Part shown: piece after piece, positions 1-8,201 of the stretch | Layout of the letters: each line of letters begins with the position of its first letter | Numbering within the stretch: position 1 is the stretch's first letter | Assembly (NCBI RefSeq): GCF_052324685.1 | Contig: NW_027506919.1 | Span: forward strand, 241,314 to 305,313 | DNA from: Brachyhypopomus gauderio | Taxonomy: Eukaryota > Chordata > Actinopteri > Gymnotiformes > Hypopomidae | DNA length: 64,000 bases | Direction: 5' to 3' | The notes under the pieces: model-generated | The model's database searches: none | Told to the model about the DNA's origin: nothing | Seen by the model: only the letters and a program-made list of their open reading frames with translations | Made by a program: the position numbers and the translations under genes

Positions 1-35
1 TAGACAGGCGCTATGACCAGCTAAGCCACGGCGCC
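1..35 (-). tRNA. tRNA-Thr(AGU), 5' half, cut by window edge
   Basis: Acceptor 5' strand, D-arm and 5' anticodon stem of tRNA-Thr; the rest lies left of the window. The 5' acceptor strand GGCGCCG and A-box TGGCTTAGCTGG are intact. Confidence 0.85.
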
Positions 36-42
36 GCGCCAT

Positions 43-122
43 GGGACTCGAACCCACAACCTTTGAATGGCCACACACCTGCGTCTAGAAGTCTAATGCG
101 CTATCCATTGCGCCACAGAGCC
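43..122 (-). pseudogene. tRNA-Arg(UCU) truncated at its 3' acceptor end
   Basis: The first Arg copy lacks most of its 3' acceptor strand, the discriminator, the T6 terminator and most of the inter-unit spacer. The flanking sequence of the upstream Thr (..CGCCATG) is joined directly to GGACTCGAAC of the T-arm. The junction shares GG with both parental sequences, so a microhomology deletion of about 73 bp fits. Without the 3' acceptor strand it cannot make a normal tRNA, although A and B boxes remain. Confidence 0.85.
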
Positions 123-202
123 CAGTATGTGTTAAAGTTTTGACAGTTGCTCTTCAGCAGGAGGCTAAATGTCATGACCTAACAACTGCTTACATAAAGG
201 AA

Positions 203-276
203 AGGCACTGCTGGGATTTGAACCCAGGACTTCCTGTATACTAGACAGGCGCTATGACCAGCTAAGCCACGGCGCC
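203..276 (-). tRNA. tRNA-Thr(AGU), variant copy
   Basis: Full 74-nt cloverleaf with anticodon AGT. Two changes against the array consensus: G67 to A in the acceptor stem (C6-A67 mismatch) and A38 to T in the anticodon loop. Function is uncertain. Confidence 0.8.
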
Positions 277-349
277 GCGCCATGGCTTTTTACTGTGCAT
301 TGGTGTCATTAGTGAGGAGCAATGAATTTTGTTGTTTTCAAAGAAAAAA

Positions 350-439
350 TGACTCGGGTGGGACTCGAACCCACAACCTTTGAATGGCCACACACCTGCG
401 TCTAGAAGTCCAATGCGCTATCCATTGCGCCACAGAGCC
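350..439 (-). tRNA. tRNA-Arg(UCU), acceptor variant
   Basis: Intron-containing Arg copy in which A67 is C, giving a U6-C67 mismatch in the acceptor stem; the discriminator is A instead of G. Boxes A and B are intact. Confidence 0.8.
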
Positions 440-519
440 CAGTATGTGTTAAAGTTTTGACAGTTGCTCTTCAGCAGGAGGCTAAATGTCATGCCCTAAC
501 AACTGCTTACATAAAGGAA

Positions 520-593
520 AGGCACCGCTGGGATTTGAACCCAGGACTTCCTGTTTACTAGACAGGCGCTATGATCAGCTAAGCCACGGCGCC
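520..593 (-). tRNA. tRNA-Thr(AGU), G19A variant
   Basis: The D-loop reads CTGATCATAG instead of CTGGTCATAG, so G19, which normally pairs with C56 of the T-loop, is A. The same variant recurs 45 units away at 14785-14858, which marks a block duplication. Confidence 0.8.
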
Positions 594-666
594 ACGCCAT
601 GGCTGTTTACTGTGGATTGGTGTCATTAGTGAGGAGCGATGAATTTTGTTGTTTTCAAAGAAAAAA

Positions 667-756
667 CGACTCTGGTGGGACTCGAACCCACAACCTTTGA
701 ATGGCCACACACCAGCGTCTAGAAGTCCAATGCACTATCCATTGCGCCACAGAGCA
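667..756 (-). tRNA. tRNA-Arg(UCU), U1 variant
   Basis: The first base is U instead of G (flank AGAGCACAG instead of AGAGCCCAG), which leaves a U1-C72 mismatch. C23 is U, a tolerated wobble with G12. The intron has one substitution (CCAGCG instead of CCTGCG). Confidence 0.8.
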
Positions 757-836
757 CAGTATGTGTTAAAGTTTTGACAGTTGCTCTTCAGCATGAGGCT
801 GAATGTCATGACCTAACAACTGCTTACATAATAGAA

Positions 837-910
837 AGGCACCGCTGGGATTTGAACTCAGGACTTCCTGTTTACTAGACAGGCGCTATGACCAGCTAAG
901 CCACGGCGCC
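837..910 (-). tRNA. tRNA-Thr(AGU), T-stem variant
   Basis: The T-arm reads CCTGAGTTCAAATCC: one G of the 5' T-stem strand is A, which breaks a pair and alters the start of the B box (AGTTC instead of GGTTC). It recurs at 15102-15175. Confidence 0.8.
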
Positions 911-1928
911 ACGCCATGGCTTGTTACTGTGGATTGGTGTCATTAGTGAGGAGCGATGAATTTTGTTGTTTTCAAAGAAAAAACGACTCTGGGGGGACTC
1001 GAACCCACAACCTTTGAATGGCCACACACCTGCGTCTAGAAGTCCAATGCGCTATCCATTGCGCCACAGAGCACAGTATGTGTTAAAGTTTTGACAGTTG
1101 CTCTTCAGCAGGAGGCTAAATGTCATGACCTAACAACTGCTTACATAAAGGAAAGGCACCGCTGGTATTTGAACCCAAGACTTCCTGTTTACTAGACAGG
1201 CGCTATGACCAGCTAAGCCACGGCGCCGCGCCATGGCTTTTTACTGTGCATTGGTGTCATTAGTGAGGAGCGATGAATTTTGTTGTTTTCAAAGAAAAAA
1301 CAACTCTGGTGGGACTCGAACCCACAACCTTTGAATGGCCACACACCTGCATCTAGAAGTCCAATGCGCTATCCATTGCGCCACAGAGCCCAGTATGTGT
1401 TAAAGTTTTGACAGTTGCTCTTCAGCATGAGGCTGAATGTCATGACCTAACAACTGCTTACATAATAGAAAGGCACCGCTGGGATTTGAACCCAGGACTT
1501 CCTGTTTACTAGACAGGCGATATGACCAGCTAAGCCACGGCGCCACGCCATGGCTTTTTACTGTGGATTGGTGTCATTAGTGAGGAGCGATGAATTTTGT
1601 TGTTTTCAAAGAAAAAACGACTCTGGTGGGACTCGAACCCACAACCTTTGAATGGCCACACACCTGCATCTAGAAGTCCAATGCGCTATCCATTGCGCCA
1701 CAGAGCCCAGTATGTGTTAAAGTTTTGACAGTTGCTCTTCAGCAGGAGGCTAAATGTCATGACCTAACAACTGCTTACATAAAGGAAAGGCACTGCTGGG
1801 ACTTGAACCCAGGACTTCCTGTTTACTAGACAGGCGCTATGACCAGCTAAGCCACGGCGCCACGCCATGGCTTTTTACTGTGGATTGGTGTCATTAGTGA
1901 GGAGCGATGAATTTTGTTGTTTTCAAAG

Positions 1929-1934
1929 AAAAAA
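1929..1934 (-). terminator. Pol III T6 terminator after tRNA-Arg (type example)
   Basis: A run of six A on the plus strand is a T6 on the transcribed strand, immediately after the Arg discriminator base. Almost every unit has T5 or T6 at this place (Arg start minus 6 to minus 1). This is a strong canonical RNA polymerase III stop. Confidence 0.9.
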
Positions 1935-1945
1935 CGACTCTGGTG

Positions 1946-1956
1946 GGACTCGAACC
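1946..1956 (-). promoter_or_regulatory. B box of tRNA-Arg (type example)
   Basis: GGTTCGAGTCC on the minus strand matches the Pol III B-box consensus bound by TFIIIC. Confidence 0.85.
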
Positions 1957-2005
1957 CACAACCTTTGAATGGCCACACACCTGCGTCTAGAAGTCCAATG
2001 CGCTA

Positions 2006-2017
2006 TCCATTGCGCCA
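2006..2017 (-). promoter_or_regulatory. A box of tRNA-Arg (type example)
   Basis: TGGCGCAATGGA on the minus strand, in the D-arm, fits the tRNA A-box consensus. Confidence 0.8.
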
Positions 2018-2024
2018 CAGAGCC

Positions 2025-2104
2025 CAGCATGTGTTAAAGTTTTGACAGTTGCTCTTCAGCAGGAGGCTAAATGTCATGACCTAACAACTGCTTACATAAT
2101 AGAA
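2025..2104 (-). other. Thr-to-Arg spacer, 80 bp (type example)
   Basis: On the transcribed strand this spacer links the tRNA-Thr 3' end to the tRNA-Arg 5' end. It has no run of four or more T in the consensus; the nearest candidate is the pyrimidine-rich start (TTCCTTT, or TTCTATT in the ATAATAG subtype). That leaves Thr without a canonical terminator of its own and opens the way to read-through into Arg. Some units elsewhere have gained a T5 here. Confidence 0.85.
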
Positions 2105-2115
2105 AGGCACCGCTG

Positions 2116-2126
2116 GGATTTGAACC
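2116..2126 (-). promoter_or_regulatory. B box of tRNA-Thr (type example)
   Basis: GGTTCAAATCC on the minus strand matches the B-box consensus GGTTCRANTCC. Confidence 0.85.
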
Positions 2127-2159
2127 CAGGACTTCCTGTTTACTAGACAGGCGCTATGA

Positions 2160-2171
2160 CCAGCTAAGCCA
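2160..2171 (-). promoter_or_regulatory. A box of tRNA-Thr (type example)
   Basis: TGGCTTAGCTGG on the minus strand, a near-perfect A box. Confidence 0.85.
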
Positions 2172-2178
2172 CGGCGCC

Positions 2179-2251
2179 ACGCCATAGCTTTTTACTGTGG
2201 ATTGGTGTCATTAGTGAGGAGCGATGAATTTTGTTGTTTTCAAAGAAAAAA
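2179..2251. other. Inter-unit spacer, 73 bp (type example)
   Basis: This lies between the 5' end of Thr and the 3' end of the next Arg. It contains the Arg T6 stop at one end and the Thr leader at the other. No other gene or motif is evident. A 3-bp shorter form (GAATTTTGTTTTC) occurs near 30350, 30670, 31300 and 33260. Confidence 0.8.
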
Positions 2252-2421
2252 CGACTCTGGTGGGACTCGAACCCACAACCTTTGAATGGCCACACACCTG
2301 CGTCTAGAAGTCCAATGCGCTATCCATTGCGCCACAGAGCCCAGTATGTGTTAAAGTTTTGACAGTTGCTCTTCAGCATGAGGCTGAATGTCATGACCTA
2401 ACAACTGCTTACATAATAGAA

Positions 2422-2495
2422 AGGCACCGCTGGGACTTGAACCCAGGACTTCCTGTTTACTAGACAGGCGCTATGACCAGCTAACCCATGGCGCC
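2422..2495 (-). tRNA. tRNA-Thr(AGU), A7/G11 variant
   Basis: The 5' end reads GGCGCCATGGGTTAGC: G7 to A (A7-C66 mismatch) and C11 to G (G11-G24 mismatch, altered A box). This variant occurs throughout the array, for example at 3373, 6543, 10347, 16688, 17639, 22619, 23570, 28323, 30541, 31486, 32817, 33448, 55660, 56611 and 57562. Function is doubtful. Confidence 0.7.
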
Positions 2496-4006
2496 ACGCC
2501 ATGGCTTTTTACTGTGGATTGGTGTCATTAGTGAGGAGCGATGAATTTTGTTGTTTTCAAAGAAAAAACGACTCTGGTGGGACTCGAACCCACAACCTTT
2601 GAATGGCCACACACCTGCGTCTAGAAGTCCAATGCGCTATCCATTGCGCCACAGAGCCCAGTATGTGTTAAAGTTTTGACAGTTGCTCTTCAGCAGGAGG
2701 CTAAATGTCATGACCTAACAACTGCTTACATAATAGAAAGGCACCGCTGGGATTTGAACCCAGGACTTCCTGTTTACTAGACAGGCGCTATGACCAGCTA
2801 AGCCACGGCGCCACGCCATGGCTTTTTACTGTGGATTGGTGTCATTAGTGAGGAGCGATGAATTTTGTTGTTTTCAAAGAAAAAACGACTCTGGTGGGAC
2901 TCGAACCCACAACCTTTGAATGGCCACACACCTGCGTCTAGAAGTCCAATGCGCTATCCATTGCGCCACAGAGCCCAGCATGTGTTAAAGTTTTGACAGT
3001 TGCTCTTCAGCAGGAGGCTAAATGTCATGACCTAACAACTGCTTACATAATAGAAAGGCACCGCTGGGATTTGAACCCAGGACTTCCTGTTTACTAGACA
3101 GGCGCTATGACCAGCTAAGCCACGGCGCCACGCCATGGCTTTTTACTGTGGATTGGTGTCATTAGTGAGGAGCGATGAATTTTGTTGTTTTCAAAGAAAA
3201 AACGACTCTGGTGGGACTCGAACCCACAACCTTTGAATGGCCACACACCTGCGTCTAGAAGTCCAATGCGCTATCCATTGCGCCACAGAGCCCAGTATGT
3301 GTTAAAGTTTTGACAGTTGCTCTTCAGCATGAGGCTGAATGTCATGACCTAACAACTGCTTACATAATAGAAAGGCACCGCTGGGACTTGAACCCAGGAC
3401 TTCCTGTTTACTAGACAGGCGCTATGACCAGCTAACCCATGGCGCCACGCCATGGCTTTTTACTGTGGATTGGTGTCATTAGTGAGGAGCGATGAATTTT
3501 GTTGTTTTCAAAGAAAAAACGACTCTGGTGGGACTCGAACCCACAACCTTTGAATGGCCACACACCTGCGTCTAGAAGTCCAATGCGCTATCCATTGCGC
3601 CACAGAGCCCAGCATGTGTTAAAGTTTTGACAGTTGCTCTTCAGCAGGAGGCTAAATGTCATGACCTAACAACTGCTTACATAATAGAAAGGCACCGCTG
3701 GGATTTGAACCCAGGACTTCCTGTTTACTAGACAGGCGCTATGACCAGCTAAGCCACGGCGCCACGCCATGGCTTTTTACTGTGGATTGGTGTCATTAGT
3801 GAGGAGCGATGAATTTTGTTGTTTTCAAAGAAAAAACGACTCTGGTGGGACTCGAACCCACAACCTTTGAATGGCCACACACCTGCGTCTAGAAGTCCAA
3901 TGCGCTATCCATTGCGCCACAGAGCCCAGTATGTGTTAAAGTTTTGACAGTTGCTCTTCAGCATGACGCTGAATGTCATGACCTAACAACTGCTTACATA
4001 AAGGAA

Positions 4007-4080
4007 AGGCACCGCTGGGATTTGAACCCAGGACTTCCTGTTTACTAGACAGGCGCTATGACCAGCTAAGCCATGGCGCC
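4007..4080 (-). tRNA. tRNA-Thr(AGU), A7 variant with perfect leader palindrome
   Basis: G7 is A (A7-C66 mismatch). On the plus strand the 5' part of the gene and its leader form an 11-bp perfect inverted repeat, AAGCCATGGCG / CGCCATGGCTT, around a 3-nt loop. The consensus has one mismatch in this repeat. Confidence 0.75.
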
Positions 4081-4153
4081 ACGCCATGGCTTTTTACTGT
4101 GGATTGGTGTCATTAGTGAGGAGCGATGAATTTTGTTGTTTTCAAAGAAAAAA

Positions 4154-4243
4154 CGACTCTGGGGGGACTCGAACCCACAACCTTTGAATGGCCACACACC
4201 TGCGTCTAGAAGTCCAATGCGCTATCCATTGCGCCACAGAGCC
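4154..4243 (-). tRNA. tRNA-Arg(UCU), T-stem C64 subtype
   Basis: The T-stem 3' strand is CCCCC instead of CCCAC, so U50-A64 becomes U50-C64. The plus-strand signature is CTGGGGGGACTCG. This subtype is spread through all three blocks, often together with the U1 change. The rest of the cloverleaf is normal; stability is reduced but function is not excluded. Confidence 0.8.
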
Positions 4244-4470
4244 CAGTATGTGTTAAAGTTTTGACAGTTGCTCTTCAGCATGAGGCTGAATGTCATGACC
4301 TAACAACTGCTTACATAATAGAAAGGCACCGCTGGGATTTGAACCCAGGACTTCCTGTTTACTAGACAGGCGCTATGACCAGCTAAGCCACAGCGCCACG
4401 CCATGGCTTTTTACTGTGGATTGGTGTCATTAGTGAGGAGCGATGAATTTTGTTGTTTTCATAGAAAAAA

Positions 4471-4560
4471 CGACTCTGGGGGGACTCGAACCCACAACCT
4501 TTGAATGGCCACACACCTGCGTCTAGAAGTCCAATGCGCTATCCATTGCGCCACAGAGCA
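4471..4560 (-). tRNA. tRNA-Arg(UCU), C64 plus U1 double variant
   Basis: Carries both the U50-C64 T-stem mismatch and the U1-C72 acceptor mismatch. The terminator flank reads CATAGAAAAAA, a further marker of this subtype. Confidence 0.75.
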
Positions 4561-4640
4561 CAGTATGTGTTAAAGTTTTGACAGTTGCTCTTCAGCAGGA
4601 GGCTAAATGTCATGACCTAACAACTGCTTACATAAAGGAA

Positions 4641-4714
4641 AGGCTCCGCTGGGATTTGAACCCAGGACTTCCTGTTTACTAGACAGGCGCTATGACCAGC
4701 TAAGCCACGGAGCC
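4641..4714 (-). tRNA. tRNA-Thr(AGU) with compensatory U4-A69 pair
   Basis: The acceptor strands are GGCTCCG and CGGAGCC. Position 4 is U and position 69 is A, replacing the consensus G4-U69 wobble with a Watson-Crick pair. The rest is consensus. The same paired change occurs in five further copies. Confidence 0.85.
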
Positions 4715-5274
4715 ACGCCATGGCTTTTTACTGTGGATTGGTGTCATTAGTGAGGAGCGATGAATTTTGTTGTTTTCAAAGAAAAAATGACTCTGGTGGG
4801 ACTTGAACCCACAACCTTTGAATGGCCACACACCTGCGTCTAGAAGTCCAATGCACTATCCATTGCGCCACAGAGCCTAGTATGTGTTAAAGTTTTGACA
4901 GTTGCTCTTCAGCAGGAGGCTAAATGTCATGACCTAACAACTGCTTACATAAAGGAAAGGCACCGCTGGGATTTGAACCCAGGACTTCCTGTTTACTAGA
5001 CAGGCGCTATGACCAGCTAAGCCACGGCGCCACGCCATGGCTTTTTACTGTGGATTGGTGTCATTAGTGAGGAGCGATGAATTTTGTTGTTTTCAAAGAA
5101 AAAACGACTCTGGGGGGACTCGAACCCACAACCTTTGAATGGCCACACACCTGCGTCTAGAAGTCCAATGTGCTATCCATTGCGCCACAGAGCCCAGTAT
5201 GTGTTAAAGTTTTGACAGTTGCTCTTCAGCATGAGGCTGAATGTCATGACCTAACAACTGCTTACATAATAGAA

Positions 5275-5348
5275 AGGCACCGCTGGGATTTGAACCCAGG
5301 ACTTCCTGCTTACTAGACCGGCGATATGACCAGCAAAGCCACGGCGCC
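5275..5348 (-). pseudogene. tRNA-Thr(AGU), anticodon-stem and D-arm variant
   Basis: Four changes together: U29 to G (G29-A41 mismatch), A39 to G (U31-G39 wobble), G24 to U (C11-U24 mismatch), and A14 to U, which loses an invariant D-loop base and weakens the A box. Probably non-functional. It serves as a marker of the higher-order repeat: further copies start at 7177, 8762, 10981, 12566, 19540, 21985, 25472 and 27057 (each 74 bp). Confidence 0.75.
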
Positions 5349-5908
5349 ACGCCATGGCTTTTTACTGTGGATTGGTGTCATTAGTGAGGAGCGATGAATT
5401 TTGTTGTTTTCAAAGAAAAAAAGACTCTGGTGGGACTCGAACCCACAACCTTTGAATGGCCACACACCTGCGTCTAGAAGTCCAATGCGCTATCCATTGC
5501 GCCACAGAGCCCAGTATGTGTTAAAGTTTTGACAGTTGCTCTTCAGCATGAGGCTGAATGTCATGACCTAACAACTGCTTACATAATAGAAAGGCACCGC
5601 TGGGATTTGAACCCAGGACTTCCTGTTTACTAGACAGGCGCTATGACCAGCTAAGCCACGGCGCCATGCCATGGCTTTTTACTGTGGATTGGTGTCATTA
5701 GTGAGGAGCGATGAATTTTGTTGTTTTCAAAGAAAAAACGACTCTGGGGGGACTCGAACCCACAACCTTTGAATGCCCACACACCTGCGTCTAGAAGTCC
5801 AATGCGCTATCCATTGTGCCACAGAGCACAGTATGTGTTAAAGTTTTGACAGTTGCTCTTCAGCAGGAGGCTAAATGTCATGACCTAACAACTGCTTACA
5901 TAAAGGAA

Positions 5909-5982
5909 AGGCACCGCTGGGATTTGAACCCAGGACTTCCTGTTTACTAGACAGGCGCTATGACCAGCTAAGCCACGGAGCC
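5909..5982 (-). tRNA. tRNA-Thr(AGU) with U4 only
   Basis: Position 4 is U but position 69 is still U, so the acceptor stem has a U-U mismatch. This is the likely intermediate of the compensated form, or a recombinant of it. Other copies include 6226-6299 and 14467-14540. Confidence 0.75.
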
Positions 5983-8127
5983 GCGCCATGGCTTTTTACT
6001 GTGGATTGGTGTCATTAGTGAGGAGCGATGAATTTTGTTGTTTTCAAAGAAAAAATGACTCTGGTGGGACTCGAACCCACAACCTTTGAATGGCCACACA
6101 CCTGCGTCTAGAAGTCCAATGCGCTATCCATTGCGCCACAGAGCACAGTATGTGTTAAAGTTTTGACAGTTGCTCTTCAGCAGGAGGCTAAATGTCATGA
6201 CCTAACAACTGCTTACATAAAGGAAAGGCACCGCTGGGATTTGAACCCAGGACTTCCTGTTTACTAGACAGGCGCTATGACCAGCTAAGCCACGGAGCCA
6301 CGCCATGGCTTTTTACTGTGGATTGGTGTCATTAGTGAGGAGCGATGAATTTTGTTGTTTTCAAAGAAAAAATGACTCTGGTGGGACTTGAACCCACAAC
6401 CTTTGAATGGCCACACACCTGCGTCTAGAAGTCCAATGCACTATCCATTGCGCCACAGAGCCTAGTATGTGTTAAAGTTTTGACAGTTGCTCTTCAGCAG
6501 GAGGCTAAATGTCATGACCTAACAACTGCTTACATAAAGGAAAGGCACCGCTGGGATTTGAACCCAGGACTTCCTGTTTACTAGACAGGCGCTATGACCA
6601 GCTAACCCATGGCGCCACGCCATGGCTTTTTACTGTGGATTGGTGTCATTAGTGAGGAGCGATGAATTTTGTTGTTTTCAAAGAAAAAATGACTCTGGTG
6701 GGACTTGAACCCACAACCTTTGAATGGCCACACACCTGCGTCTAGAAGTCCAATGCACTATCCATTGCGCCACAGAGCCTAGTATGTGTTAAAGTTTTGA
6801 CAGTTGCTCTTCAGCAGGAGGCTAAATGTCATGACCTAACAACTGCTTACATAAAGGAAAGGCACCGCTGGGATTTGAACCCAGGACTTCCTGTTTACTA
6901 GACAGGCGCTATGACCAGCTAAGCCACGGCGCCACGCCATGGCTTTTTACTGTGGATTGGTGTCATTAGTGAGGAGCGATGAATTTTGTTGTTTTCAAAG
7001 AAAAAACGACTCTGGGGGGACTCGAACCCACAACCTTTGAATGGCCACACACCTGCGTCTAGAAGTCCAATGTGCTATCCATTGCGCCACAGAGCCCAGT
7101 ATGTGTTAAAGTTTTGACAGTTGCTCTTCAGCATGAGGCTGAATGTCATGACCTAACAACTGCTTACATAATAGAAAGGCACCGCTGGGATTTGAACCCA
7201 GGACTTCCTGCTTACTAGACCGGCGATATGACCAGCAAAGCCACGGCGCCACGCCATGGCTTTTTACTGTGGATTGGTGTCATTAGTGAGGAGCGATGAA
7301 TTTTGTTGTTTTCAAAGAAAAAAAGACTCTGGTGGGACTCGAACCCACAACCTTTGAATGGCCACACACCTGCGTCTAGAAGTCCAATGCGCTATCCATT
7401 GCGCCACAGAGCCCAGTATGTGTTAAAGTTTTGACAGTTGCTCTTCAGCATGACGCTGAATGTCATGACCTAACAACTGCTTACATAAAGGAAAGGCACC
7501 GCTGGGATTTGAACCCAGGACTTCCTGTTTACTAGACAGGCGCTATGACCAGCTAAGCCATGGCGCCACGCCATGGCTTTTTACTGTGGATTGGTGTCAT
7601 TAGTGAGGAGCGATGAATTTTGTTGTTTTCAAAGAAAAAACGACTCTGGGGGGACTCGAACCCACAACCTTTGAATGGCCACACACCTGCGTCTAGAAGT
7701 CCAATGCGCTATCCATTGCGCCACAGAGCCCAGTATGTGTTAAAGTTTTGACAGTTGCTCTTCAGCATGAGGCTGAATGTCATGACCTAACAACTGCTTA
7801 CATAATAGAAAGGCACCGCTGGGATTTGAACCCAGGACTTCCTGTTTACTAGACAGGCGCTATGACCAGCTAAGCCACAGCGCCACGCCATGGCTTTTTA
7901 CTGTGGATTGGTGTCATTAGTGAGGAGCGATGAATTTTGTTGTTTTCATAGAAAAAACGACTCTGGGGGGACTCGAACCCACAACCTTTGAATGGCCACA
8001 CACCTGCGTCTAGAAGTCCAATGCGCTATCCATTGCGCCACAGAGCACAGTATGTGTTAAAGTTTTGACAGTTGCTCTTCAGCAGGAGGCTAAATGTCAT
8101 GACCTAACAACTGCTTACATAAAGGAA

Positions 8128-8201
8128 AGGCTCCGCTGGGATTTGAACCCAGGACTTCCTGTTTACTAGACAGGCGCTATGACCAGCTAAGCCACGGAGC
8201 C
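8128..8201 (-). tRNA. tRNA-Thr(AGU) with compensatory U4-A69 pair
   Basis: Second copy of the U4-A69 form, 11 units from the first, preceded by the same CATAG-marked Arg. Confidence 0.85.

Larger units (their letters stand above)
1935..2024 (-). tRNA. tRNA-Arg(UCU) with 17-nt intron (consensus copy)
   Basis: Type copy for the array. On the minus strand it folds as acceptor GGCTCTG/CAGAGTC, D-arm GCGC/GCGC, anticodon stem TTGGA/TTCAA, loop CTTCTAA with anticodon TCT, variable AGGTT, T-arm GTGGG/CCCAC and discriminator G. A 17-nt intron (GACGCAGGTGTGTGGCC) sits between positions 37 and 38, where introns of vertebrate nuclear tRNA-Arg(UCU) genes lie. Internal promoter boxes TGGCGCAATGGA and GGTTCGAGTCC are intact. 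The mature tRNA would be 73 nt and decode AGA. A T6 run follows directly. Confidence 0.95.
2105..2178 (-). tRNA. tRNA-Thr(AGU) (consensus copy)
   Basis: Type copy for the array. On the minus strand it folds as acceptor GGCGCCG/CGGTGCC (G4-U69 wobble), D-arm GCTT..TAGC, anticodon stem CCTGT/ACAGG with loop CTAGTAA (anticodon AGT, expected to be edited to IGU), variable AAGTC, T-arm CTGGG/CCCAG and discriminator U. No intron. It would decode ACU, ACC and ACA as the inosine-34 Thr isoacceptor. The 5' flank holds CACCAAT and GTAAAAAGCC but no TATA box. Confidence 0.95.
527..7733. repeat. Large duplicated block, copy 1
   Basis: This stretch of about 7.2 kb matches 14792-22541, shifted by 45 units (14265 bp), with an extra 543 bp where the solo LTR and its target duplication lie in the other copy. 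Shared rare markers include the G19A Thr, the Thr with TACTAGACCGG, the GCATGACGCTG spacer and the CATAGAAAAAA spacer. The match ends at CAGTATG (here) versus CAGCATG (22542). Identity was spot-checked, not aligned in full. Confidence 0.8.

Noticed and set aside
1929-2178. Mitochondrial tRNA cluster
   Set aside because: tRNA-Arg(UCU) with an intron, canonical A and B boxes and a T6 stop are nuclear Pol III features, and the neighbouring elements are nuclear transposons.
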